Below are positions 14,145 to 27,467 of a DNA stretch of 64,000 nucleotides, piece after piece. The position numbers were made by a program, and so were the translations under genes. A model generated the notes under the pieces. The model did not search any database, was not told the origin of the DNA, and worked only from the letters and a program-made list of their open reading frames with translations. The DNA is from Phalacrocorax aristotelis (lineage: Eukaryota; Chordata; Aves; Suliformes; Phalacrocoracidae): contig NC_134276.1 in the NCBI RefSeq assembly GCF_949628215.1, positions 65,268,733-65,332,732 of the forward strand, written 5' to 3'. How positions within the stretch are numbered: position 1 is the stretch's first letter; every line of letters begins with the position of its first letter.

Positions 14145-15100
14145 CCGGCTGCCACTGGATTTAACTCCATTCACCACAACTCTCTGTGCTTGGCCATCCA
14201 ACCAGTTTTTTACCCATCAGAGTACTCCCATCCCAGCCACAAGCAGCCAGTTTCTCCAGGAGGATACTGTGGGAAATGGAGTCAAAGCCTTTACTACAGT
14301 CTAGGTAGACAACATCCACATCCTCATCCACTAGGAGGGTGACCTTGTCATAGAAGGAGATCAGATTAGTCAAGCACGACCTGCCTTTCATAAACCCGTG
14401 CTGACTGGGCCTGATCATCTAGCTGTCCTGTACGTGTGTGCTGGTTTTGGCTGAGAAGGGGTTAATTCTCCTCACTGTGGGGGTCGGCTACCTTTCCAGC
14501 TTCCCGCGCTCTGCCGCGTGGCGTGGCGGGGGGGCTGGGAGGGGCTGGGCCATGGTGGGGGCGGCTGACCCCGACTGGCCAATGGCAGGTTCATTCCATA
14601 CCATGTGACACCGTGACCAGTATATTGAGGGGGGGCAGTGGCAGCGCGGGGGCGGCGCGGCGTCGGGTCGGCGGGCGGCGAGCGGCTGCGGCGCATGCGG
14701 TTTGTTCCGGCGGTTCGTTCCCCCTCTCCCCTCCCTTCCCCCCTCCCCCGGGGCTTTGCGCCTCTCGTTGTTCTCCTTTACATTGCATTTCTACTGTTGT
14801 TTCTTTTAATTTTAATTATTAAACTGTTCTTATCCCAACCCACGAGCGTTACCCTTCTGATTCTCTCCCCCATCTACCGGTGGGGAGTGAGCGAGCGACT
14901 GTGTGGGGCTGAGCTGCCGCTAAACCACGACAAAGTGCCGTGTGATGGTACCCAAGATGATCTGCTCCATAATCTTCCCCAGCACTGAGGTCAGACTGAC
15001 AGGCCTGTCGTTTCCTGGATCCTCTTTCCAGTCCTTCTTGTAGATGGGTTTCACATTTGCTAACTTCCAGTCAGCTGGAACCTCCCTGGTTACAAGGCAG
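14145..15100 (-). mobile_element. CR1 LINE fragment, reverse-transcriptase region, split by an LTR
   Basis: Minus-strand translation gives the CR1 RT core: QHGFMKGRSCLTNLISFYDK, then VDVVYLDCSKGFDSISHSIL and LEKLAACGW, a variant of the usual VVYLDFSKAFD motif. After the inserted LTR (14437-14932) the element resumes at 14938 with sequence encoding the RT segment around KLANVKPIYKKD. Boundaries are approximate. The element is truncated at both ends. Confidence 0.85.
14437..14932 (+). mobile_element. Solo LTR of an avian endogenous retrovirus (copy 1)
   Basis: The element begins TGTGCTGG and ends CCACGACA, with near-identical 5-bp flanks ACGTG (14432-14436) and AAGTG (14933-14937), and it interrupts a CR1. 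Plus-strand orientation is set by CCAAT at 14579-14583, TATATT at 14621-14626, a polyadenylation hexamer ATTAAA at 14818-14823, and the shared 3' part (CCCACGAG... to GAGCGAGCG). No internal retroviral genes are present. It lacks about 100 bp of U3 found in the other two copies. The 5-bp duplication fits a class III (ERVL-like) or class I element; the family is not settled. Confidence 0.85.
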
Positions 15101-16767
15101 ACTTCTACAGAGAATTCTACTCCATAGAATTAACATAACATGTCACCCTTATGACAGAATTCCCAGCATAGCTACATACTAGGAAGAAAAACAGGAATCA
15201 TATATGATATCTGTATTCCTCTCTGCTTTCAGTCTGATCTTAGCCCAGTTTTTATAACCTGCCTCCAGGCATATTACTTGAGATCATTTCAAGTAGCTAA
15301 CCAAACAGCTACAATTTTATTTTATTGGCAAGTGCCATTTGCATTGTATTGGAGAGCTGCAGAACTAGAACAGGAGGAATCCAGGGAATAGTCACTATGA
15401 GGGACTCAGTTCACCCTTTGTGGCCTGGGAAGTTCCTGTAGGTTTTGAGGTAATTAATAGTAAAAGGGCTTTTATTTTTAATTATGATTCTTATGTGCAG
15501 CTACTCTGATACTGGGTAATTCCACAGAAATATTTTTATATCTGACAGCAAATACAATTAAACATGGCAGCAACTATACTGTGGAGTATCACAGAATCAC
15601 AGAATGGTTGAGGTAGGAACAGACCTCTTGAGATCATCTAGTCTAGCTCACTTCTCAAGCAGGGTCAGATAGAGCCGGTTGCCCAGGACTCTGTCCAGTA
15701 AGATTGTAAATATTTCCAAAGATGGAGATGCCACAGCCTCTCTGCATGACCCATTCCTGTGTTTGACCACTCTTACAGTAAAATGGGGGTTTTTTGTGTG
15801 TTCGACTGATTTTTTTTTTTGTGCCCACTGCCTCTTGTCCTGTCACTAGGCACAGCTGAAAAGATCCTGGCTCTGTCTTATTCATGGATATTTATACATA
15901 CCGATAAAATTCCCCTCAACCTTCTCTTCTCCAGGCTGAACAGTCCCAGCTTTCTCAGCCTTTCCTCATAGGAGAGATCCTCCACTCTCTTCATCATCTT
16001 TGTGGCTGTTCGCTGGACACTTTCCAATATGCCTATGTCTCTTGTATTGGGGAGCCCAGACCAGGACCCAGCACTTTAGATGCGGCCTCACCGACGCTGA
16101 GAGGAAGGATCATTTCTGTTGACCTGCTGCCAATACTTTTCCTAATACTGTCTTGTTGGCCTTTGCCGCAAGGCACATTTGTGGCTCATACACTTTTCTG
16201 CAAAGCTGCTTTCCAGCTGGGTGGCCTCCAGCACATTTGGGTGCATTGAGTTATTACTCTGCAGATGCAGGACTTGTCATTTCCTTTGTTGAACTTCATG
16301 AGGTTCCTCGTTGCCCAGTTCTCCAGCCTATCCAGGTCTCTCTGAATGGCAGCACACCTCTTCCCAGTGTTGTGTTGCTTGCAAACTCACTGTGGGTGTA
16401 CGCTGCCCCACAGGTCATTAATGAAACCGTTGAACATCATTGGTCTCAGTGTTGACCCCTGGAGTACACTCCAAGTGATCTGCCTCAAACTGGTCTTTGT
16501 GCCACTGATTGCAATCCTCTGAGTCTGGTCTTTCAGAGTTTTCAGTCTGCCTCACTGTGTACTTATCTACTCTGTACCTTGTCAGCTTGTCTATGAAGAT
16601 GTAGGACAGAGTGTCAAAAACTTTCCTAAAGTTAAGTTAAACAACTTTCATCACTCTCCCCTCATCCACCATGCTAGTCCCCTCATTAGAGAAGACTATC
16701 AGGTTGATTAAGCATGACTCCCTATTTGTATATCGTTGTTCACCAACCCTGATCATCTCATTGATCA

Positions 16768-17405
16768 TGAGCCAGCAATGTGCCGTTGTGGCAAGGAAGG
16801 CCAACAGTGTCCTGGGGTGCATTAAAAAGAGTGTGGCCAGCAGATCGAGAGGGGTTATCCTCCCCCTCTATTCTGCCCTAGTGAGGCCACATCTGGAGTA
16901 CTGTGTCCAGTTCTGGGCCTCCCAGTTCAGGAAGGACAGGGAACTGCTCAAGCAAGTCCAGCGGAGAGCTACCAAGATGATCAGGGGACCAGAGCATCTC
17001 CCTTATGAGGAAAGGCTGAGATACCTGGGTTTGTTCAGCCTGGAGAAGAGAAGGCTGAGGGGGGATTTCATCAATGCTTATAAATATCTGAAGGGGGGGT
17101 GTCAAGAGGATAGGACTGGACTCTTTTCAGTGGTGCCCAATGACAGGCCAAGGGGCAATGGGCACAAGTTGGAACACAGGAAGTTCCACCTGAACATGAG
17201 GAAAAACTTCTCTCCTGTGAGGGTGCCAGAGCAGTGGCACAGGCTGCCCAGGGAGGCTGTGGAGTCTCCTTCCCTGGAGACATTCAAAACCCGCCTGGAC
17301 GCGTTCCTGTGCCCCCTGCTCTGGGTGTGCCTGCTCAAGCAGGGGGGTTGGACAAGATGATCTCCAGAGGTCTCTTCCAACCCCTGCCATTCTGTGATTC
17401 TGCAA
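16768..17405 (+). mobile_element. CR1 LINE 3' fragment nested in an older CR1
   Basis: The plus strand reads from ATGAGCCAGCAATGTGCC to the CR1 terminus CCATTCTGTGATTCTGC. The C-terminal ORF2 frame is still open to 17360 ([20 protein letters not shown], then [20 protein letters not shown]). The open frame suggests it is younger than its host CR1. It has no catalytic RT motif, so it is a 5'-truncated copy. Confidence 0.85.
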
Positions 17406-17664
17406 TCTTTTTGTCCTTCACATGTCTGGAAATGGTTTTCGGGGTTAGTCACTCCATCATCTTCCCAGGGACTGAGGTGAGGCTAACTAAGCTGTAGATC
17501 CACAGATCCTCCTTCTTGCCCTTCTTGAACATAGGAGTGACATTTGCTTTCTTCCAGTCTTCAGAAACACCCCTCAGGCACCATGATCTTGCAAAGATAA
17601 TCAAGAGTAGCCTTACAGTGACATCAGCCAGGTCCCTCAGCACTTGTGGATGCAGTCTATCAGG

Positions 17665-17806
17665 CTCTGTGGACTTTCAAGGTCAGGTTGGAGGGGGCTC
17701 TGAGCAACCTGATCTAGTTGAAGATGCCCCTGCTCACTGCAGGGGCATTGGACTAGACGGCCTCTAAAGATCTGTTCCAACCCACAGCATTCTATGATTC
17801 TATGAC
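17665..17806 (+). mobile_element. Short CR1 LINE 3' end, second nested insertion
   Basis: About 140 bases reading GGTCAGGTTGGAGGGGGCTC, then GCATTGGACTAGACGG, then ATTCTATGATTCTATGA. This is the 3' untranslated end of CR1. The flanking minus-strand CR1 continues on the far side. Confidence 0.8.
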
Positions 17807-17925
17807 TTTAGTATGTCTGGTTTGTTTAAGTGCTCCCTAACATGGTTCTCGTTCAGCAAGGGTAACTCTTTCATGTTCCAGACATTCCCACTGGTCTCAG
17901 GGGACTCAGAAATTCTACTATTATG

Positions 17926-20900
17926 TTTTATTTTATATATAAGCAAATACACAGGTATATAATGTTTATTTATAATAAATATTGGCTAGATCCTCAAAGT
18001 TACATAGGTATTTATTTTTTATTATAATTAGCTACTTTAGCCAATATATCAAAAAATAATAAATAATTTTATAATATCTCAGGAGAGGGGGCCTGCAAGC
18101 AGCATCCTTGTCTCTAATTTGGTAATTGGTTATTCTGTTGAGTAAGGCATCACCAAGAGACGGGCTGCCACAAACCTTAAGGAAGCATCAGGGAAGAAGT
18201 CTGAGATGAGTAGGCTGTGAGAGGTAAAACCTGAGTTTCCCTGCACTGGGAAAATAGTAAGACCTTTTTCAATAATTTGATGCAAAAACTAAAAAGGGGC
18301 TGTTTTCTTTTGTTGTTGCTGTTGTTACAGTCAGCCTTCCTCTCCTTCATTTATTTTCATGGACTAGACTCAGATCTCTTTATCCACTCAGTAGTCTCAA
18401 TGCCCTGCAAGTCAGGGGAATGCTGGCTGGGAAGTGCTCAGCAATCCCAACCAGTGTTCCAGAAATTCACATTCTCCAGTCATGTATCAACAGGTGCCTT
18501 TACAAAAATGAAAAATTTGAGTACATTAGTCTGGTATTTCATAGGAGCCAACCCAAAAAAGCGATTTTTAATCTTATAAAATTATATTCCTATCCTGCAG
18601 CCTGAGCTACAGGGCAAAAATATACACCCTTGCACAACCCCACCAATTTCCACTGAGGTTTTCCAAGGCACTTGAGGCAGCTCACATAAATCAAACAGCA
18701 AGATCAAAGCCAGTGCTGGAACGACTCAGGCTATCAATTATGACGGAGTATAATAAATGGAAGACGCAGTGACATTTTATTTTATATCACACATGTAATT
18801 GTCAGGGCTCAGTGACATGACACTGCCAAAAAGTGATGTGGCTGTTCTGAAAAGCAGGGCTGCTTGATTATTTTTTCCCCCCTTGTGAGTTGTTGCATCT
18901 TTCTAAAGCCCTGAGCTTCTTTCTGAGACATCATTTCTTCTACCAGCATAAAACGTAGTTTGTTTGTGGACTGCCCTTCTAATTAGAAAAGCAAGCTACA
19001 TACGTTCTTGAAAGAGAACTAAATTCCGTAACTAAGCCTCTACTCACCGAAAACATACCTCACTCGGAAAGACTGCAGGAGCACTGTGCCACACCTCAGC
19101 TGTTTATAAGCAGCCCTCCATTCACTCCCACCTCTGGGACCAGAAGTGACGACAATGCCATAGGCTGCTCGATGCTCCCCGGTCGCGTTTCATGCTCATG
19201 CTCCCAAGGTCCTCTCTCTCTACTTTTGAAGGTTAAATCTGTGCACAGCTGGCTCTAACCCAGGTCACACTAAGTTCTCCTCACAGCATTGGGAAGTGCC
19301 CCATCTCACAACTAATCCAATTCTTTTTTATTTTTTGTTAATTACAGAGCAAGTTGCTATTAATGTGTGTCAAGTTTTTTACAAGATGTTTGTCAATTAA
19401 TCCTGAATTCTGACATGCCTGGTCAGTTTGAAGTACATTGTAGTCATTTCAAAGAAAAAAATAGCAGTGGCAAATTCAGGCCTAAAAAGAACATGTGTTT
19501 AACACAGATGGTATGTATTCAAACACTTGTACAGTTGAATCCACTTTTAGAGTCTACAAATATAGCCACCTTTTACATATACTGTAAGAAAGTCAGATTC
19601 CCAGATTTCCATTTGCACATCAAAACAGTTATATTATAGCCAGGCGTCATGCATACGATGAAATTGTTCTGTTTAAAAACAAAACCAGATTGTTATAATA
19701 GGATCCCATTGTATCTGTGAAATTAATCTGTCTTAATACTAAGGAATAGCATCTGTTTCTAATGGAACAAAAATACCTCAGCCAGTATAGCAAATAGCAC
19801 TGTAAAGTTTCCAGACTTTCCACAGAAGGGATTCCTTGGTAAAGGTGACTTGGGCTTCCCATGTTTCCACATTGAAGACTGTGATTCAGACATTTCTTAG
19901 GAGGGGATAATTGGATTGGCTTTGCATCGATAAAATGAAATGTTAAAAAACCCACACCAAAACCCACTATACAAAGACAACTTTAATTTAAAGTTGCAAA
20001 GCTGAAGAGCTCATGAAACAAGGCACAGAAAATTAAATACTGAAAGAATGTCTTCCCTGCTTCCTTTATAATACCTTTTATCACAGCCTTTTATAAAACT
20101 GTGCCATTGGCCATTTCTTGTTTTGTGCATCATTACAGACACACGCCTTGAAGTGTGTTTGTAACCCTAGGATGACATCTGTTCTCACCTGACCACAATC
20201 CATGCCATCTTCAGAAGAAAAGTTACATCACTGTGAGCAGTAACTGGCTACTAAATTTGACAGACATGGTTCCTACGCACACCATGCAAGCAGCTGAAGT
20301 TAGATACCTCCACTGGGAAGTGGGAATACTTTACAATGACCTTGCTTCTGCAAAAACTGACAGATGTAACATCGTTCTTTCGTATTGTCCCACTGAAGTC
20401 AGTTAGATTACGGCAATTGTCATGTCATGTACAAGTGCTTGCAGGATTGGGGACTGCTGATAATGGCAGGAAAAAAAGAGAAGCTTTGAGGGTGGAAGTA
20501 ATTTTAAGGGACAGACTAAAATTGCTTTAAACCAACGAACTATTTTTACTTACTTTCGTTTTAAATGAAATACACAATTGATTTTCAAATAGAGTGCACA
20601 TCTTACAAAACAGCAACATTTCCTACTCCAGACACTTGCAAAGATTTTAATGTTTTATGAGTGTGGAATTATTTCTAAACATTTTTGAGTGCTTGAGATA
20701 TTTTGTTCTTGAAAATGGAAGTGAATTAAGCCATGTGTTCAGACAGGCAGTTCAAAGACATATTGAAACAATTTGTATCAAACAAAAGACTCACAATGAA
20801 AGGAACAGCCAGTAAGTACAAAAACACAAAGCATTTAAAAACAAAGCAAGTGGAGCCAATATTTTATCATCACTGTTAGAAAACCAGAAGGAACTTAAAT

Positions 20901-23900
20901 GAGTGCTTCCTTTTACTACCATTGTCCATGGTTTGACTAACCTCCCCTGCGACATTGGTTTTACCAGCCCTTCTCTCCTTTCCCTTCTTCTATCCTCAAG
21001 CCTTTGGCTCTGGAGTGAAGTGTTATGAGTTATACCACACAGGCACATTTGTCCTGGAACTGGTTTACCCCAGCCTCCTCATAAGCCATGTGAAATTGGA
21101 AAATGGTCTCAGAATAAAAGTGTTCATACCGGTATGAAATCATTCAGATAAAGTTGCATCACTAATTACATGGAAAGTTTTTTATTTTTCTTGTGTAGAC
21201 CAGACCTCAATCTTTTAAATTCGTCTTCTGGAACTATTTCCCTAGACTGGGTTTCACTTCACCTGGTTTTAAATGTTTAGAAGTCAGATATCAAAGTGCA
21301 AGTTATTTAGTCTTGTCACCCTTCATAGTTAAAAAAAAAAAAAAAAAAAAAAAGTATGTCAGAGAGTACCAGCAGGTGTCCCCTAGTATCATCTTGAATA
21401 CCATTTTCAGATTACTTGGCTGCCCTTCAGTAGGAGCCTGGTTACATGTACACCTGCGAGGGTGGTAATAACGACTAACTTTGAATTACTGTCTGTATGG
21501 GAATTATATCAGGTTTAAAACATCTTAATCCAGGACAGCCTGGAGAGCATCCTATGGGCTTGTTCTTAAATAGGCATCTAGGACTCGATTCAGCTGGTTC
21601 AGATGTACCCCTAGACCTAAGTGTCCAGAATCCATTTCAGATGCGTGGAGGTGTCTGAGACATCTGTATGGGCTGGCAGATATAATACAGACCTGTTTGT
21701 CCTACTTGTTTAATGAGACGCAGCTGTAGGCCAGATGGAACAGTCTTGGGCATCTCAACTGGCATTAGATGTCTATGTTTAGACAGCTGAATTGTGCCCC
21801 AAGCAACTTGTCTGCTGTACTTCTTTCTGGATCCCACTGACTAAACCTCTGTTGACAGTAGTGGGAGCTTAGACAAGCGGTCCATATGTGAAACCTACAT
21901 ACCGTAACCACAGTTTAGGCACCTTAGACTCAAACAGAATCCCACTTACCACTTTTAGGGTGAGAGCATTCCATTCCTCATTTTGATCTTGAGTGCTAAG
22001 TTCACATTGACCATATACCTGTGGATCTAATTGCTTTCCCCTGTAGTCTCTGCATTTTTCCTACCTTGGCCATGGCATACTGCTGCTAAAATGAATTTGC
22101 CTTATCCCTCCCCTTTGTCATAACTCAGAAAACCTTTGTCTTCCCACTTCTTCTCCTCTGCTGCGTTCAAATTCCAGCTCCAAACAGGTCCTTCAAGAAT
22201 AAAACAGCTCCTGCCTAGGCATGAAATAGCATTAGAGCACAATGTCAGCTTCTTTAACTAGGCTGGGATCAATGTCCACAGATGCAGAGAATGCGGTGAA
22301 GTCTAGCCTCTGGACAGACATTCTGCTGCTGATATAAATGTGTGGCTTTCATGACAAAATCATGCCATTCAAAAGCATAGTAAAGATAAACCCTACGTTT
22401 TTCTGAGCTAAGCTGTCTGAAGTAAATCACAACGTGGGGAAGGGGAGGATGAATATGTTGCTGACCACTGCCTTGCATGTCCCTTTGCTTAGAATTTTTC
22501 ATGTAACAACTGTTACCCATCTTGCTTTCAAAACCTGTCTCTTCACCTTCCAACAATAAAATCAGCAGAGACAGATATGGTGTTGTCTTGCCTTCTGGCT
22601 GCTTCTCAACACCAGACTCTGTGCCTCTATCACGATGCTCTCTCACCTGATAAAAAACATTCTTTCTTATTTTTATTCATTACTTGGTTTTGCAACTCTG
22701 GCCTCCGTTCCACCGTACACATAAATTAAAAAGCACTAACCCATACACATAGTTTAAGTAGAAAGATACATAAAGTCAGTAAAGCCTAAAAAGGCATTAT
22801 TTCCTTGTTTTTTCAACAAAAAGTGTTTATTTCCTTTTTCTTTTTTAAATCATGCATTAAGTTTCATGCTTCAGACCTAATCTTGGAAATGCATATTCAC
22901 GTGAGAAAATTTAATCACATCACAGCTCTCATGTGAAATCAAAGAGATCATCCACATGTGTTTGCAAGATTACGATTTTCAAGCCCTTGAATAGGTCCAC
23001 CTTCTTATTAGTCTGCAGAGTGCTACGTGCATATCAAATGCAGTTCAGCACCTGCAAGCTTTATGTTGCAAAACTGTCATCAGTGGAAAGAACCTTTAGC
23101 TGAGCAATAACAGGTTAAAGAGAACACAAATTGAGATGCAATAGTTGTCATTTCTAATCAGCCCTGATGTGAAGGAGTGGATTTTATTCTCTTTCCTAGC
23201 AGTTGGCAGTTTCACCTTGTGACTTTGTGTCTTATACAGTTAGCAGAACAGAACGGCAGCTTCACTTGTGAAGTTGTTGTAAATGTTATTCATAACAAGC
23301 TAATTTGTTGTTGTTCTGCTAAACTGGAACTCTTGTTTCTCAAGGGCATTTACTCATTGTGATTGTGAACTGTTGCATTCACGTTTTTTGTTTGGTTAAT
23401 CTAGTGAGCACTGTAACCTGACTTGTCTTCTTTGAGAGAGTGGTGTGATCATAACTCAGCCCTGAGGGGTGGGGTTACAGCCTGAAGTCTCTCAGAAAAG
23501 AAAAGTAGGTGGCATTTACACCGAGTAAAATCACTGATGTTATACCACTGAAGTTTGGCTCAGTACCAGACAAGCCATGAAGAAAAGACTCCTGGCATAA
23601 AGGAAAAAAAAAAAAGGAACCAAAAGACCTCTCACTGGTAATTCTATGTGTGTGAATGCACCAATGCAAACAGAACGGCAAAGAGGGCTTGTGAGGATGT
23701 TGCAAATAGCTTCAGAGTTTTTCTGTGGTTTGAAACTGGCTGCAAAACCTCTCCTGCTAAGCAAAGCTATAACCTTAGCAAAGTCTTAAGCCCCATAAGA
23801 AGAGAATCCATGCTCTTTTTTCAAAAAAGAGGCTGCTTCTTGGTCATTTCATCAGTTGTATAGCCAGATAAAACTAACTTGCATGGTGCTGATTCTGTTT

Positions 23901-26900
23901 GCCACGGGACTGTAGGTTACAGAAGCAAGAAGTGAAACACAGGCGTGAAGCCAGAACAAAGGAGCGAGAGAGAAAGACACAGCTGTGGAGCAGGGAGCTA
24001 GACCCAAAGATTAAGAATCCAATCCTAACACCAGAGAATATGCCTGATGAGAGCCTCCTCTGGCCCTCCCTTATTTCAATGGGTTTTTTTTTGCTTTGTG
24101 AAGGGGTTTTTTGGTCCACTTCAGCAGAAGTCACACAGCAGCAGCACATCGGCTAATGTGGGTGGCTCTCTGCACTCTTTCACTCTGAAAAACTGAGACT
24201 GTCTGCAGGGTGCTGTGGACCCTCTAGACAGGCGTGATTGTCCTGACACTCACTAAAAACACGAAGTAACTGATTGCTAAACGACTAAGCATACTGGGTT
24301 TACTTTAAGCTGAAATAGCTAAGAATAATAGCAGGTATTCATTTAACCTTAACTGGTTCTGAGCCCAAGGGTTTGGCATTAAAGAAATCATAAATGTTTA
24401 TGTCCTGTGCCAGACATTTCAGGAGTGTCCAAACTGCACGTAGAAGTGAGCTCACTAACGCAGGCTAGCTGCTGAAGTTTTGAAATAACCTGCTTGCTCC
24501 TCACTCACCCTTCAGAGCCAAGGGTTTGACGAAGTCTTTTGACTGAGCATCTGGGCGCCAGCCGCCAGCAGCACATTACATGAGCCTGTGTGTAACATAA
24601 CTGGTTTCAGCTGGCTTGTGGAAAAGTCCCTTGAAAATATCATTCCTAATACTTTCTTTTCCCAGCTAAGGATAACAGAAGTGACAATGATTACACGATG
24701 TTAATGTGGTATTTATAACCAGCCTATTAACTAATCTAAGTAGCAGCCTCATGCATGTGGTTCTTGCACACTTCCAGCATGTCCCCCAGGCTGGGGCTAA
24801 AGAGCCTGATTCAAGTAGGATGGGTTTGGTGTAGAGAGAAAATTCATGCCTAAACTCAGAGTTAATGCAGGCCCAAGTACCCCCTACTCTCCCAGCTTGT
24901 CTTCAACCCACAGTGTGGATGTGACACAAGTTTGGGTTCGCTGCGTGGCTAAAGCCATGTTCAAATAGCACTGTGGGAGTATCTACTGAACTTTGGTCTT
25001 AAATCAGCTCTTCCTTCACATAGCTCCAGGTTCACTGTGATTTGGAGATTTGTTTTTCATGCTGCAACCATTCCTGTGACTGTTAAAGCAGCAGGCAGGA
25101 ACAGTTCGGTCTTCTTTGGTATCATTTTAGAGCAGTTTTGTACGGAGCCTGACTATCCTGTGGTTTTAATCAGTATTTTATTAACTAGGACCATTTTCTA
25201 CCAAGCTGGATTTATTTGGTTAAATGCATGATCCTTTCCATCTGCCTGAGTTCATGTCCACTAGACTGTACCCCACTGTGCAGCTGCATAGACTTACTAG
25301 CTCTTCAGTACTACAAAAAAGATCGAAAGCGCGGGACAGAGTTGCACTTAGAACTCAGTGAAATAATGCGTCAAGCAAAAGCAGATTTCATTCATGCAAT
25401 CACCTGTGTTAGCTGTAGTGTCTTTTAATAAGATGATATCCTTGCAGTGGGGATAAGCTTTTACAAGGACACAGGTTTTTTTCCATCCATCTTACTGAAG
25501 ATCCAGAGATCTTTTCCACTCCTATGGTCCCTAACAAACAAATCTGTCTCCTTTGCTCCAGGATGCAGACTTTTTCTGTGACATCAGCATGGCCTCCTTC
25601 ACTTCACTTGGCTTTTCTTTTTGGCACATATGACAAAACTGAGCAGATTTGTTAGTGCAAAACACAGATGCAGAATGAAGCACTGTTCAAGCCATTTCCC
25701 TTCCAAATTTCCAGGAAATTTCAGCTCTATTGGTTTTAGCTACTTCATTCTGCCACTCACAGTATTCCATGCAGGTAATATTTGTTCCCAGACAGTGTCT
25801 GGGTTTTTTCAGAAACTGCTCTGAGCCTCTGACAGAGGTCTGCTTTGTCTAGTATCTAGCTAATGACCAGCATTGTTAGCTTCTGGATAATGCAGGACAA
25901 CTAGTTTCAGTGGTGTATGCTAAGGATTCTTAAAGGTGTAGCTAAATTCACTTGGCAAGATGTCTGATTTAATAGTACTGACCCAATCAATATGGACCTT
26001 GCAATCTTAGAAGTAAAGTCACCGTGTTACTGCATTTAAGAGTTGTAAGGTTTCCACAGCTAATAAAAAAGTAACTTTACATAGTAGCTTTTGATTTAGC
26101 AAGCAATTCTAGGGAATATGTAGGGAAAACTTCATATTTTACTTATCAGTGTAAGTGTGTCTCTTGGATAAACCTCTTTCTTTAGTACATTCCGGGACTG
26201 CCCCGAATGTCTGAATGAATTTAAGTCAGGTAGCTCAGCTCTGTAGGTTATCTCTTTGTCAGGGTGAAGATGGACACTAGCAGGGACTTAATGGGCAGAT
26301 TTTGGTTCATTTATTCTCTGTCTTTTTTCAAATTAGCTGCTGTAAGTCATTTAAAACTTTGCCAATATTCCTTTTCCTAAGAAACTTGCAAATTTAGGAT
26401 ATGAAAACAAATAGACCCAAAGGGGTAGTAGGAGCTTCCCTTCTGATCACATCAATACTGGGAAAGTCTTCAGGAGAGCTTGTAAATGTAGAGGTGCTGC
26501 ATTTAAATGACAACAAAGCGCTTTGTTTTACGGTAGCTAGTTGGATTCGGGGGTTAGAGCCACTCCTTAGCTCTGCTGCAATTTACAGCACTGACACAGA
26601 GTAAAACGCCACTGTCAGGCATCCCCTCGGTGCTGCTGTTTCATTTCTTTTTAATGACAACGAGATGCAGTACAAGTGTACAGGACTGCACAACAGGGGG
26701 ATACAGGGCTCAGCGGGAATGAGAGCCTGACTGGGGAATTGCCTCTTCTCAGAGACTGCAGAAAAAAAGGAGCACTCTTTCTGAATGAGAGAGGTACAAA
26801 TGCACTAAAAATGCATCCACTCATTACAAATGCATCCTCCAGGTAAGATTCAGCCTGTGTTACTTAGTGAAATGATGCAGGTAGCATGTGTGCTTTCATT

Positions 26901-27467
26901 TTATGTATTTTGCCTGATGCCTTTTTTGTTTTCAGTTTGTGTGTGTTTCCTTTGCACTGGATACAGCATTCATGCACAAGCATTTCTCTTTTATGCATCT
27001 TGACGTTACAAGGGTAACCTCTTTCCCACAAGATTTGACTTCAAAATCTGATTCAAAGCATGACACTATGTGGCTGGATGCTTCTCTCTTGGTTAACTGC
27101 TTCTCAGTGATTCTCTCAAAGGTATGGCCTTACCCCATGCACCTCACCACAAATAATAACACTCTAATTAACTGTCCCTGAGATCAGAAAATTTTTTACC
27201 TCTTCAGCTTATTCTTTGCTACCATATCCATGCTCACCACACTTTGTCCAGTTTCTCAAAATCACAGGCATCCGCACAGCTTTGATTGCAAGTTCAGCAA
27301 GATTTGAAGTCTCTGATGCATCCACCTGGATGGTTCATAGGTGGAGAGCTCATTTTCTGTTAAGCCCAGTCCACTGTTTTTTTTCTCTCAAGAACGTAGA
27401 TTTTAGCTTCATAAAAGGGTGCTGCCTTATCTCACTAGGGTGCAGATGCATCCTGCATCTGAGAGCA
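17926..27467. other. Intergenic sequence, no gene seen
   Basis: AT-rich unique sequence. The only clear low-complexity element is a 23-base A run at 21331-21353. No reading frame resembles a known protein. Confidence 0.6.
21331..21353 (+). repeat. Poly-A run (23 A)
   Basis: An uninterrupted stretch of 23 adenines. No AATAAA lies just upstream, and I found no duplicated flank or recognisable retroposed sequence. Confidence 0.9.

Larger units (their letters stand above)
15588..17925 (-). mobile_element. CR1 LINE (3' part), interrupted by two inserted CR1 fragments
   Basis: It starts at its 3' terminus with the inverted CR1 end (ATCACAGAATCACAGAATGG). It continues through the C-terminal ORF2 region to about 16765, resumes at 17405-17665 where the minus strand reads VSEDWKKANVTPMFKKGKKE (RT), and again at about 17808-17925. 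The gaps are filled by plus-strand CR1 pieces. Edges are approximate; all copies are dead. Confidence 0.8.

Noticed and set aside
14437-14932. CpG-rich stretch as a host gene promoter or CpG island
   Set aside because: It has LTR ends, target duplications and two related copies elsewhere in the window, so it belongs to a retroviral LTR.
16671-17360. Longest open frame (229 codons) as a possible host gene
   Set aside because: It is the C-terminal ORF2 region of a CR1 LINE, ending at the CR1 3' terminus.
21331-21353. Poly-A run as the tail of a processed pseudogene
   Set aside because: No polyadenylation hexamer, coding remnant or flanking duplication could be seen upstream.
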